From assembly GCA_002633025.1 (NCBI GenBank), contig NMRB01000806.1, positions 82,018-146,017 of the forward strand: DNA of 64,000 bases, in the 5' to 3' direction. This DNA comes from Notospermus geniculatus (Eukaryota; Nemertea; Pilidiophora; Heteronemertea; Lineidae). This document shows positions 11,508-22,782 of this stretch, piece by piece; position 1 is the first letter of the stretch; every line of letters begins with the position of its first letter. The notes beneath the pieces were generated by a model, which did no database searches, was not told where the DNA came from, and worked only from the letters and a program-made list of their open reading frames with translations. Both the position numbers and the translations under genes were made by a program.

Positions 11508-11736
11508 TAAACTTGTGCGTGCCCCCTTCTAGCAACTCGTTTCTATAAATTCATTCCTGCGCAGTCACGACCATGAAAAGCAGCTACCGTTATTGTTTTG
11601 GGGCCATATGCATAAAACAACTTGAGTATAAAAATCCCAAGGGGTTCCCTCAAACCACCACTATAGTGGGAATCTTAGTTTAAGGGAGATGCAGAAAGCT
11701 AATTTGGAATAGTAAAAGCCTCAAACACGGTTTACA

Positions 11737-11950
11737 CATATTGCCAAAGATACATCCAACGGACTAAACTACCTCCATGAGAAGGGTATCGTCCATCGAG
11801 ACCTCAAGCCAGCTAATATTTTAGTCAGCAACAGACACTATGCAGAAATCGACAAACTCTTCTTATTTCATTCGTGCATTCCAGGACAAACCAATCTTAA
11901 CAAAACTAACAGACTTTGGCGAAAGTCGTTCGAATCTAATTCAAACAAGA
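11737..11950 (+). pseudogene. Protein kinase domain fragment
   Basis: A short stretch encodes GLNYLHEKGIVHRDLKPANI, which is the kinase catalytic loop with its Asp, Lys and Asn (HRDLKPANILVSN). About 130 bases on, in another frame, is LTDFGESRSNLIQT, which contains the metal-binding DFG. The second block starts right after CATTCCAG, a possible splice acceptor. No N-lobe, APE motif or rest of the C-lobe is visible nearby. This could be a captured exon pair or a retrocopy scrap. No kinase family can be named with confidence. Confidence 0.6.
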
Positions 11951-11999
11951 AGTCTTTATTGTGCTGCAACTGAAAACTGTCTTTTTATTTTTTAACAAG

Positions 12000-13089
12000 T
12001 ACATGTAGCCCACAAAACAATCCGTTGACTTTTACCAATTTATCTTGTTCATCATGAGTCAGATTCTTGAACAGTTCTGAAGACACTACTACTCTGACGA
12101 TCCAACATATTCATGAGGAGGAGGAGTACAGTGATCAACAAGCCCGAATGGAACCAGTGCCTAAAGTTCAACATGTGGAAGAACCCAATGCAGACCTCAC
12201 TTCACGTCCTGAATAGACTGTTAATGTGTAGAAGATGCAAAACTTTCAAGATGAGGAGAAATACAGTGTTCAGGGAGCCTCAGTGAAAAATAACCTCAAT
12301 TCCAGTGACGTTCATGTTTCTGATGCTACTGTGTGTGATGTTGATGATGATTACTTACCAGACTTGGATGGGAATTCCTCAGTGCCACACATTATTGATG
12401 TGAACAATAACCAAACCTCAAAGAAGTCTTGCCTATGTATCACAGTCCATTGGGCGCAAGGTAAGTCAATACGGTGTTTATGACTGGATTGTCATAACTT
12501 TTTCCAAGCTGATCAGATGGGAATCAAGTTGGTAGAGCAACCTCTCTTGCGGGACTTCAAATAATCAACGATTATTAAAGAGGGAGCCATGCTAAAGCAG
12601 CCAGCAGAGGTGTACAAATTCTGTCAGAACTCCAGATCATCTGAACCAACAGAGGACATGCAACGCTGCAAGAATACTGTTATGGGAATTGAAGATGCTA
12701 AGGCAGAGTCAATGGTGATTTGACTTGTCAACACAAGGGAATAAAACTGATAAGAATCGAATGTTTATTTAATAGGTGAGGAGGCCCATACATGAAGGAT
12801 GGTAGCATGAAAGCTTTGGATAGACCTAGAATTGCAGTCACTCGCCTGCCACGGGTGTGTCACGTGTCTTCAGCAATGCTTGTGTGTATGCCGTGCATGC
12901 AGCAGACTGTGTTGTCATCCATTGTGGAACGACTGATTTATGTTCTTCTGCAATGAATCAATGCTAAAACAGCACAAGACTTATCGGGGTAGTACTTGGC
13001 AGGTACTCCTGTCAGGTAGTTGTGTCAGGTCTGTTTCTGAGATGTGGCCATCAGTAAGTATGATAGAAAACTTCTAAGAAATAGAAATA
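12000..13089. other. No recognised gene
   Basis: Two acidic frames occur (near 12100-12210 and 12235-12483) without recognisable domains. The second ends close to a GGTAAGT at 12460, so it could be an exon. Nothing else is supported. Confidence 0.3.
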
Positions 13090-13468
13090 CTCTAGATTCG
13101 TTCTTCTAAGGTTACTTTACTGAACACCCATATGACCGCCTACCCTATTGAATATGCATGGCTAAATAAAGAGCTGTTCAATGTGACTGACAGGCGAGGA
13201 GGGAAATGGCTATTGAAGACTGATTTATCCGACCACAGATTGTTGACATCGTTATCTTCATAACGGAATAGTGATTGAAACGGACACTCTTTTAATAGTG
13301 CCTACCAACAAAGCAGTCTTCGCGGCCCAGTGCAAGTAACGCAAGACTCACTCATTGGTCAGTTGTGTTGAATTGAATCAATAAATTCTTTGTATGGTCT
13401 ATATTGTGGGCTAGGCCTAAACCTACAGCATGAATATATGAAGTAACCTTAGAAGAACGAATCTAGAG
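13090..13468. mobile_element. TA-flanked MITE, 379 bp
   Basis: The ends are inverted copies beginning CTCTAGATTCGTTCTTCTAA and extending about 28 bases (13090-13117 and 13441-13468). TA lies directly outside both ends (13088-13089 and 13469-13470). No coding capacity is present. A TA duplication fits the Tc1/mariner/pogo group. Confidence 0.75.
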
Positions 13469-13978
13469 TATATCCCTATCGTCCTAACTACATTAACAGG
13501 CTTCGAAGAAGAAGGGGTGTGGTGATACCCTTGTGTTTATTCCAGCTGCAAAAATTGTGATGAAGACGTAAATTTACACGATAAATGTATGCACAATATT
13601 AATTGTTTTACATATTTCTTGGAATTAGTTTAGAATTCACTAGTTATGTGGATGCAGCCAATGCATTCACTGTTTTCAGACCTGTTCTTACATGTACAGT
13701 TACAAGAATATACAACTCTGACATAAGTCAGGCAGGCAAGAAATGACCAGTTGTTTACACGTACTTGGTGTTTTATGCTGATTGTACTGAAGTTTGCCAT
13801 TTATAAGTTGTTGAGATGTGATCTAGTTAAATGGTAGACCATGAAAAATGTATAGGCCTAGCCTACACATATGAACTGAATTGCTTCTTGATATTAAAAT
13901 TTACATTGTTTTCTAACAGACTGCCTTTGTGTCATTTTATACAGAAACGTGCGTAGGCCTAGAAGAATTTCTTCAGAA

Positions 13979-14203
13979 TGAAAGGAGACCACTCGAACAT
14001 TATCCTGGTGCTGGGCAGTCGTTTGAAACCTCATCAGGTTTTTGAAGTGATTGGTCAAAAAGTCATCAAACAGGCCATTCCTGAATGCCGTTGACGCATG
14101 CTTCAACATGTTCTTCGCACTACATCTCTCCTATCCCGATAGATGTGTTTCTGTGTGGGAATTTTTCGGAAGTGTGGTTTATGGTGTTGGAAAATCTGGC
14201 AAA
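13979..14203 (+). pseudogene. SAMD3-like C-terminal fragment, copy A
   Basis: The encoded blocks IILVLGSRLKPHQVFEVIG and NAVDACFNMFFALHLSYPD match the C-terminal pattern of a multicopy invertebrate family often called sterile alpha motif domain-containing protein 3-like (no SAM domain is present here). The two blocks are in different frames with a shift near 14082. Other fragments of the family lie at 19057-19549 and 24913-25198. The function of the family is unknown to me. Confidence 0.45.
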
Positions 14204-15796
14204 TACTGTGTCAGCCCTACACTACAGCCAAGGTTCTTAAAAGCCTGTTTGCATTTGAGAAGAAGACAAAGGCTGTGTGGTGGTGTTACATAAATATATC
14301 GGGTGGCCAAAAAACTGGACTAAATTCAAATTCCAGTAAGGCCACATTTTTTGTATTTATTGGATTACGGATCCGCCAACCAGATTTGTGAAAATGTTTA
14401 AAAAAATAGAATTTCCGATGGCCCATTTTGTGTTCTTGTTTTTTCCCGCTGACCACTAGGTGCAACATAAAATATATTTAAATGCAGAAATCATTGGCAG
14501 TGTGTGCTATGCAAACCAAACTTCGTGTTACCTCATTTGCCATCAAGGAGTTTTTGAAAATAAGTCCTTTGTTGTGTGGCTGCAATTTATCTGTGAACAC
14601 ACCCTTCAGTGAAAGATAGGAATATCACGTGCTATACTTTCTCAATTAAGATATATGATGTTTGTAGTGATCCAAAGTGCGGAGAGTTGTTCCCTAAAGA
14701 TGAGTCTCAGTACAGGTGTTTAGGATGCTGTAATCTCAGGTATGACGGGGGAGGGGGGGGGGGAGTGAGCAGTCTAAGAGAAAAGAAAGTCATATTTTGC
14801 AACTCTACCAATAGAGTATCAGATGAAAGATATCTTGGAGAGGCCAAGTATTTGGGAAGCTATCAGAAGTTACAGAAAACCTAAGCATGTTGAAGGAGAG
14901 GTGATGACTGATTTAAAAGATGGGCAGTTATACAAAGAAATGGTCAGTCAGTTTGAGTCGGATACGGTTTTTACCCTTTGTTTCAACACTGATGGTGCGC
15001 AGTTGTATTCTTCTTCTCACGTTGATTTATGGCCAATATTTCTGGTGATTAAAGAACTTCCTCCAAAGTTACGATTTTCAAGAGTGAATACGATTACGTG
15101 GGGATTATGGCAGGGTCAGTCCAAACCAAACTTCACATCTTTTTTTGCCCCGCTGGTGGAGGAATTTGCTCACTTACGACATGAGGGTTTGCATGTGGAA
15201 GTTGCAGGTAAAATGTACACTTGCATTGTTTTCCCCATAATTGGTATTTTTGATTTACAAGCCAAAGCTCCTCTGCTTGGAACTTCATATCATAATGGAA
15301 ATTTTGGTTGCATTACTTGCCTTGAGAAAGGGGAGTGTGTCAAGTCGGGCAAAGGCAGTGTACAAAGTTATCCTCCCCGTGATGTTAAACATCCTTTGAA
15401 AACTTCCCATTCGTTTATTGAAATTGCAGGAAGGGTTGCTGCAACTGGAAAGAGTGAGCTGGGTGTGCAGTTACAGTCACCGCTTGTTCATCTTGAATCT
15501 TTTGATTTGATTCGGGGAACAGTTCCCGATTATATGCATGGTGTTCTTTTGGGTGTTACCAGGAAACTTATGGAATTGTTGTTTTCAAAGAAATTCCAAA
15601 AGGAAAAATACTCCATTGCCAAACATTACCCAATGTGGAAAATAGATTAAAGGGGATGTTTCCAAACGATCACATTACACGGAAGCCAAAACAGCTGAAG
15701 GGGAGGATGTCCAATATGAAGGCTTCTGATACCAAGCTTGGTTGTTATACTACTCAATTCCATGTTTGCTCGGTTACCTCCCATCTATATATTTAT

Positions 15797-16914
15797 TGTG
15801 GTGAATTCGTCTGCTCTACGCTCGTGTATATTTTGTATAGGCTCCTGTGTGCACTATACTTTACCTGGTGTACATTCTGTACATTCACGTAATGCCTCGT
15901 CTGCACCCCGCTTGGCCTCGGGTGATTTTATGCACTTTTCACTTGTGATTTGTAATGTTACCCGTTCTCTTTAATGTGTGTGGTCTTCTAAATCCCTATT
16001 AACTTAGTTCCTACTTAATAGTGATCGTATTATCTGTAATTTCGATGTAGTTAAGCACCCACGGCAGTTCGAAGCGGCCCTGGGGCTAGGCCCATGTGTT
16101 TGTTTGGTCACGTGACCAAAGTCCCTTCACGCAGACGGCAGAATGCCCACGGGACGAAATTCAACCCCTTTATCTGGTTACTTACCCTTATTGTAATATA
16201 ACTCTTCCCATAACTTGTTAGTATGACTCAGCACTAGGCTGAATTGTGCCTACACCCGACTTCGCGGGTCTTTTATAGGGATCTAGGCACACGTGACGTC
16301 AGCCGTGCGTCAACAGTACCCACGGTACCTCACCTGTGATTATGACGTCGTCAGTCTTTAAAGGGGAAATGCATTGGAGTAGGACTATTTTTAGGGGGCG
16401 GGGCCTCCAAATCTGTTTGCAGCGTCATATAAAAGCTGAGACTCCCAACCATTCGGGACTCTGACTCTGACTCTGCCCAGAATCGAATCCGCGGCACGAC
16501 GCCAAGCTCTTTCTCTTTTTTCACGTTGACTCAATCTTCCGTAGGCCTACTTTTCATCGTGACATCGTTAATAGACAACAGGCTCTACTACGGTAAGAAA
16601 CCGAATTCCCTCTTTGTAATCATTTTATGTCACATTTTATCGTCTTACCTCTTTCTCAGGGTCTTGCCTGCATCCGCATGTCGCCCTTGGCTGCACACAT
16701 GAGGACCCTGTGAAAGCCAGTCCCCTTTAATTGAAAGCTTGCCGTCGTGACGTTAGGCCTACGCTACATTTTAACGACCACACACGCTACTCTAGCCTGA
16801 AACATTGTATCGCCTGTCTGATGTGATTTTACTAATAAATTGAAAGATCTTTTTATTCCGAAATTCTGTCGTCGAACTTTCTATTTGGTTGTTTGTTGTT
16901 GTTTTCCCGTGACA
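15797..16914 (+). mobile_element. Probable solo LTR, 1.1 kb
   Basis: The segment begins TGTGGTGAATTC and ends CCCGTGACA, the usual TG...CA limits. It contains a TATA box (CATATAAAAGC near 16425) followed by a CTGACT-repeat start region, and a polyadenylation signal (TAATAAATTG near 16832) with a T/G-rich tail, the normal order of U3, R and U5. It lies inside the tnp2 gene. The flanks do not show a clean target duplication, and host codons are missing, so a deletion went with the insertion or followed it. An intron is an alternative (GT at 15798, AG at 16915), but the promoter and poly(A) layout favours an LTR. Confidence 0.5.
16425..16432 (+). promoter_or_regulatory. TATA box of the probable LTR
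   Basis: TATAAAAG is followed about 30 bases on by GGGACTCTGACTCTGACTCT, a plausible transcription start region. Confidence 0.45.
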
Positions 16915-17314
16915 GTATGTTCAGCAGTGTGTGCCATTGTGGGCATGGAGTTGTTTCCCATATGAAGTTATCAACTGGTACAGTTTACGGTTGGTCCACT
17001 TATGCAGAAAGCTGGCGTCACTTTAGAATGGCTCATGGACTCCTCCCTGACAGCTGACTCTCTGAAAGACTTTCTAGAACCAGGTTCAGGTATTACATTT
17101 GAACTTTTACTAGAATAATGCAAAACAGCACACGAACTCCACGCTGAAAATAATGGCTTGGTGGTTACAACGGTTATTAGGCCTAGACAAGGATCCTAAT
17201 GAGAACACTTTGAACAGTAAAATCAGGGAGAAGAGCAAAGGCCTGAAAAACAAAGAGTTTTTTGGGTAAACTGTACACACCACTTCGCCCCAAAGCACCC
17301 ATTACCCTGTCTGA

Positions 17315-18990
17315 TTGCCGATGATTTTTGGTACAACAACCCACAGCAATCCACACCACTTTTCTGATGCTTCAGAGAGAGGCCTAGGGAGCGCTTCCTA
17401 CTTGCGGCTTGAAGCCATGATGGCCGCACCCCGTTGCATTAGTCATGGCAAAGGGAAGACTAGCCCCAATCAAGACCACGACCATTCCACGGCTTGAGTT
17501 GACCGCAGCATGCGAGTCTATCAAATTAGACAAAATTTTTCGCAAGAAATTAGAGATTCCTATACACGAAAGTCTGTTCTGGACCGACAGCACAATAGTT
17601 CTCCATTACATACGCAATGAATCGAAGAGGTTCCAAACCTTTGTTGCAAACAGAGTGGCGAAGATTTGTGAGGGATCTTCACCAGAACAATGGAGACATG
17701 TCGACACTGATCAGAATCCGGCAGACGATATTTCGCGGGGAATGACAGCAGAAGAACTGGTGCAGGCCTTTCCGTTTGACGGGCGCTAAAATGTGCATAT
17801 GCATGCGTCCGTCAAACGGAAAGGTCTGCTGGTGTCAAGCAAGATGTGGATAAATGGACCGGAATTTCTGCTGAAACCAGATAATGAATGGCCACAAGTT
17901 GCAGAACAGCTTCCGCCTAGTGAGAAGTTAGAGGTGAAACCTGAACGGCATGTTTATGCAGCAGTGACAATAGACGCGCCTCCATCCACGAGCCAGGAAA
18001 CCATTTCAAGATTGATTGCCAGACACGCAAGTTTGAATGGCCCCAAAAGATCAGTGGCCTACATACTTCGTGCCAAAGAATTGCTTCGTCACAAAGCCAG
18101 GAAGAGATCCGGGAAAGACACGCTGCCACCTAGGGGTGGTGGTTTAAGCCTGGAAGAAGTCCAAGAGGCTGAGAAAGCCACCATCAAGTTCATCCAAGGA
18201 CTGGTATTCAAGGGAGCTGAGGGAAAGGCCAGCCCACTTCGTAAGTTGCAGCCACAGTTAGATGAGGATGGGCTCATATGCGTAGGAGGGAGACTTCGAA
18301 ATTCAGACCTGCCTGCAGACACGAGGCATCAAATAATACTCCCGAAAGATCACCACAAACAGATTTAGTTGTCAGACATTATCATGCAGAGACAGGCCAC
18401 ATGAGAGCTGAGCGAGTTCTTACTGAAGTTCGTCAAAGATAATGGGTGATAGGGCCGTGCTGCTGTCAAGAGAGTGCTTTCGAGGTGCATTCCTTGCCGC
18501 AAGAGAGATGCTCGCCCGATGACGCAACAAATGGCTGACCTTCCATCAGCCAGGTAAATCAACCTGAGTCACGATTCACCTACACTGGCCTGGACTACTT
18601 TGGCCCCTTCCTCGTAAAAGGGGAAGAAGTTTGGTGAAGAGGTGGGGATGTTTGTTCACCTGTATGTCAGTCAGGGCGGGCCATATTGAGATCGCTCAAT
18701 CACTTTCCACTGATTCCTTCATAAACGCGCTTTAGCACTTTGTCTGCAGAAGGGGTCGCCTACAACTGAACCGGTCAGATAATGGGACCAATTTCGTGGG
18801 GGCAAACAAGGAGCTGAAGGAAGAAATATCCAAGTGGAATCAGCAGAAAATAGAAAACTTCATGCAGCAGAAAGAAATAACATGGATCTACAACCGCCGG
18901 CAGCCAGCAACATGGGGGGGGGGGGGNGGGGAGGGAGTATGGGAACGGCTTATTCGAGACATCAGGAGGGATGGAGACCTGGAAGAGACT
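17315..18990 (+). pseudogene. BEL/Pao retrotransposon pol fragment (RNase H and integrase)
   Basis: The order of blocks is that of BEL/Pao pol: PHHFSDASERGLGSASYLRL, then APIKTTTIPRLELTAA, FWTDSTIVLHYI, the RNase H end PADDISRGM, the integrase zinc-finger region near 18380-18540 with MTQQMADLPSAR in a shifted frame, [11 protein letters not shown] at about 18580, and RSDNGTNFVGANKELKEE at 18770-18830. The reverse transcriptase proper, protease, gag and LTRs are not seen. Frames change near 17430, 18370, 18440, 18480, 18550 and 18640-18760. A single N in a poly-G run lies at 18927. The element is an old truncated copy. Confidence 0.8.
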
Positions 18991-19056
18991 GCAGTGTGGT
19001 ATTATATCTTGTCTCCGCATGTGCCATTCAGCTGTACACAGGACTACGGCCAGGGC

Positions 19057-19549
19057 TACACTGGTTGAAACGTTGTGTTTCTATAATGAACGTAGATACA
19101 GTAACCATTATCTGCAGCGGAAAGACATCTGCAGCAACATGCCAATCCGTCAACTCCGAGATAAGTGGCCATTCCTCTCTGGATACGAATTCCTGGTTGA
19201 TCACTTTGAAACACTCACAGGGATTAATCCTCAGTTATTACTTGAGGAATCAATCATAGCCGGATAAGGGAGTCACATCTGTAACTATAATTACTGCAGT
19301 GTCACACAAGAAGAAATGCCATATCTCCATGCATGGATTAGTACCGTGAAAGCAGAAATCGCGCATATGAAAACAACAGGTCCACAGAGTCAAGGCGGGT
19401 TCTTCCTTCTGCTGAAGTACTTTGAGGAAGAGGAGGGACTGCTGTTTCGTTTTTATGGAGTAAGTAAAGGGCCTGACTTGACAATCCCCCACATTGAAAA
19501 AAATAGTTCCTTCCGCTGTGTGGATTTGGTTTGTGATGCGGTTTTTTAA
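19057..19549 (+). pseudogene. SAMD3-like middle fragment, copy B
   Basis: The first frame reads FYNERRYSNHYLQRKDI, LRDKWPFLSGYEFLVDHFE and LTGINPQLLLEE. It fits the RWPxLF...F..LTG pattern of SAMD3-like proteins. A second frame from 19316 has FFLLLKYFEEEEGLLFRFYG, which matches the block that follows in the same family. A stop and about 50 bases separate them. The fragment is directly downstream of the BEL/Pao remnant and has no visible start. Confidence 0.4.
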
Positions 19550-19677
19550 TACACAATATTAAAGTAGGCCTATCAGGTTGACAGACATTTGGCGAGTCGA
19601 CAGGTCGACCACGAATGAACAAGACTGCGACGTCACATTTGAACATTACTTTGTCATGACGTTACAGTTAACATTGC

Positions 19678-20020
19678 GTCAAAAAGGAGAAGCCTTTCAC
19701 CGACTTTGCTGACCTACATTTAGTTGATCTTCAGAAAAGAAATGGAGTTAAGTTTGGTGAAATCACCAGGCTGTCAATGATATCACTGACAATCATGGTA
19801 ATGGCGGTGGCGATATGTATCAAAACATCATTGGTCTTGGCACCGACGGGGCAAGCACAATGACGGGTGAGCGAACAGGGCTCAAAGCACGCATGAAAGC
19901 TGATTTGCCCGATATCGTTGCAGTCCATTGCAGCGCACATAACTTGCAACTTGCTATTGGCGATGTCTGTAAGGATGTTGAATATTTGCGGGACCAATTC
20001 CAGCCAACCATTATTTTATC
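19678..20020 (+). pseudogene. hAT-like (ZMYM6/ZNF862 type) transposase fragment A
   Basis: The first part encodes KPFTDFADLHLVDLQKRNGV, the entry to the catalytic domain in this group. In another frame IIGLGTDGASTMTG and DIVAVHCSAHNLQLAIGD give the second catalytic Asp region and the conserved CxxH. The segment that normally carries the first catalytic Asp (DGSTD) is missing between them. A related but different copy at 23798-24220 does have DGSTD. Confidence 0.55.
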
Positions 20021-21135
20021 TCAGTTCCATTGTCAACTCTAACACCAGAAAAGATGGCCAACATATCCTCTGCTGCACATCAACTGAAGATGCCAGTATC
20101 GCCTGTGTCTGTTCCTGACTTTTCAGACGTAGGCATTGATTTCGGAGGGGGTGTTTCCATTGAGCCAGTGATTGAAATTCCAAGTGTCACACTAAGCTCA
20201 TCTGTTCCAAGTGTCACATCTGCTCATTCCCACTCTGTCCAGATCATAAAGGCCAAAGAGACAGTCAGTGTGTCGATATCAAGACCAAGTTGATCAAAAG
20301 GGAAGAAAAAAACAGTGGATACAGTTGCCAAATCTGCATTAAAGAGTAAGCGAAATTTTTGTCATGATTGTGTGTGGCAGAAAATACACCTCGAAGGACA
20401 AAGATTGGATATGGATTGGAAGCGAAAATGAGGAGAAATGTTACACTTGGGTGGAAACCACATGCCGTGGTTGCACATGCCGTGGTTGGCCGTGGTTGGA
20501 TGAATCATTACATTACACCAATTACGTGCAGTCTTGGAGGAATTATACTGACAGGAGGAACAGCGAGCTAATTGCTCCTCTATAATCCCTTTTTCACACC
20601 TCCCCAAACAATGGAACACAAAGGCCCGGAGTGTTTGCACAGCAATTAAGCCTGCTCGCTTGAAGTGATCAGCGGTACCGACGCAGCCCGGATTGTCACT
20701 GCCATCCAGCGTGAGCTGGCGGTACTATATTGTGCGGTCTGAAAATGCACTGTTTTCATGGTTTATGTCGGCAGAACACGACACCACAGACATAACATTA
20801 CAAACCATAAAGCGGGTCTGGAAAGTCCTGAGACTCTAAAAGATAAAGCAATAGATCACTGGTATGATGAGAGGACTGACATTCAGTACTATGACAATTG
20901 AGGTGAAAGTTCCAAAGAAGAATAGGAATCAGCAACCCCCAACTCTCACAACTGCATACTGGGTCATGAATGAACTTGAGGAGGAGGCTGAGGACTTCAA
21001 AATGTCACTCCCTGAGCTCCTGACAGATTATATACTCAAAAAACTTGTTCTCTATTGATGCATTCTGAATCCTACAGGACGCCACGATTGTTTTGATACC
21101 TAACACGACATACTTTGATTGAAAGGGGCTGGGCA
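20021..21135. other. No recognised gene
   Basis: Frames at 20030-20293, 20364-20585 and 20864-21058 show no recognisable motif. The first is Ser/Val-rich and looks disordered. A GCCGTGGTTG word is repeated at 20464-20500. Confidence 0.35.
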
Positions 21136-22140
21136 TGTTACAACTCATAACATTACACCGACGCATAATGTTACACTAACGCATAACGTTACTGGTGTAA
21201 CGTTATACGCTGGCCCATCCAACTCATAATGTTACAATCGACGCATAATGTTGCACTTTTTCTAACGCATAACGTTACACTTTTTGACGCATAATGTTAC
21301 ACCTGATCCTAACGCATAACGTTACACCGACCTAACGCATAATGTTACTCCACTGTTAAGTTGACCTTGACCCGGTGACCTTTGATATTAACCCCTTTCT
21401 ACCCAATGGGTCTGATTAGATATCTATCTCGATTCACCAAGTGATATTAATCCCTTCCCACCCAATGACCAAACCTTTAGAGGCATAGTGATATACGTAG
21501 GTCAGATATTGCACCAAATCAACTTTAGGTACAGTCCAACCACTAATGTGGCCATCAGGTGGCCATTTAGGATTTCGCATTCTGCTCCATAAGTTCAGAT
21601 CTTCGTCAATAACTTCATATTTTAGAGGCATAGTGACATGGCTAAGAGGGTGCACCCTGTGGATTTTACATGTAGTTGCACTCCAAATTAATATACATGT
21701 ATGGCCGCTACGTGCATAAAGTGATATGGGTCAGAACCTGTTCACAATGATTTCCTCACTGTGACGAAAACCTATATATTTACTTGATAACCATTAAAAA
21801 GGTGAGCTATTCGTATTTGTCTCTCTTTCCCCTCCTCTTGAGTTGACAGGTCATAATCAACTGAGCGCAAGGCACATGGGCTTCTTGTTGCAATGACAGA
21901 AGCGCGAATTGCTTATTTGATATTGGTGTAACATTATGCGTTAAGTCGGTGTAATGTTATGCGTTGGGATCAGGTGTAACATTATGCGTCGAAAAAGTGT
22001 AACGTTATGCGTAGAAAAAGTGTAACATTATGCGTCGATTGCAACATTATGAGTTGGATGGGTCAGCGTATAATGTTACAACAGTAACCTTATGCGTTGG
22101 TGTAACATTATGCGTCGGTGTAACGTAATGAGTTGTAACA
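21136..22140. mobile_element. 1,005-bp element with repeat-built inverted ends and 5-bp duplication
   Basis: Both ends begin TGTTACAACTCAT and are made of about ten irregular copies of the word (G/T)AACGCATAA(T/C)GTTACAC. The arms are 21136-21350 and 21925-22140 and are inverted relative to each other. GGGCA lies outside both ends (21131-21135 and 22141-22145), a 5-bp target duplication. The 570-bp core holds a dispersed repeat and two copies of GATATTAA(C/T)CCCTT but no coding sequence. The superfamily is unclear to me. Confidence 0.8.
21440..21655 (-). repeat. Dispersed repeat inside the 1-kb element
   Basis: Read on the minus strand, it shares phrases with 10727-10815, including a GGCCACCTGATGGCCAC-like phrase and TTTGGTGCAATATCTGACC. 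It appears to be an older repeat carried or acquired by the element. Confidence 0.4.
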
Positions 22141-22482
22141 GGGCATAACTCTGAAACTACTGTTTCGATTTGCTTGAAACTTGCACAGATGATGCTTTGT
22201 ACTGAATGATTAACAATAATGACGACATAAAAACAATTGCATTACTCTTTGCTAATTAAATTAGGGACACAATGCCATATTTCAGTGGCCTAGAAAGACG
22301 AGGAATAGTCACTATTTCACTGCAGAATTTCACATGGGCCTGTGTCACATACAATGCTAACAAGTTTGTGTGATATATGTTAATTATTTTAATTATTTTC
22401 TACACAAATGGCCCATTTCGGCGGGTTCGTTGGAGCCAGAACGTAATTTGACGAGAGATTTAGTTGCGACATACAACAGTCC

Positions 22483-22782
22483 ATGAGTGCCCATCTGAGA
22501 GGAAAAACGGAACAACTTCAAATGTGCTACCGTATTCATCTGAATGTGTTCAGGAAATTATTTTCGGGGGCATCGCCACAGCCAGCAAAGGTCAAAGGCT
22601 ATCATGCAGATCAAGAACTTGACTTCGCAAGTGCCAAATTCCACACTGGCTGGAACTACTTTGCAGGGCTCCCGAATGGCACTGGCACTGCTGGCAATGG
22701 CAGTGGTGCCCTCATGATTTTGCCAAGTGCCCTCAAAACAACAGCACCTTCACATGCAGTCGTCGCCTGCCCTACACTCTAA
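22483..22782 (+). other. Unassigned frame, 99 codons
   Basis: A frame with a Gly/Thr-rich patch (GTGTAGNGSG). I do not recognise it. Confidence 0.15.

Larger units (their letters stand above)
14609..17030 (+). pseudogene. tnp2-type (CMC/CACTA-like) transposase, interrupted
   Basis: The start carries a zinc-binding-like block (CSDPKCGELFP and CLGCCNLR) just before a poly-G run. From 14823 the frame reads FTLCFNTDGAQLYSSSHVDL, LPPKLRFSRVNTI, a CITCLEKGEC zinc-knuckle-like block and VPDYMHGVLLGV, all characteristic of Transposase_21/tnp2-like proteins of animal CMC-EnSpm elements. A shift near 15725 leads into WLLYYSIPCLLGYLPSIY. The frame then stops at the edge of a probable LTR (15797-16914). 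Beyond it, VPLWAWSCFPYE, the usual downstream block, is found at 16920-16960. About 60 residues that normally lie between these blocks are missing. The gene is therefore both frame-broken and deleted. Confidence 0.7.

Noticed and set aside
21136-22140. CRISPR-like array of the CGCATAATGTTACAC word
   Set aside because: The words occur in inverted arms with variable spacing and are bounded by a target duplication, which fits a transposon.
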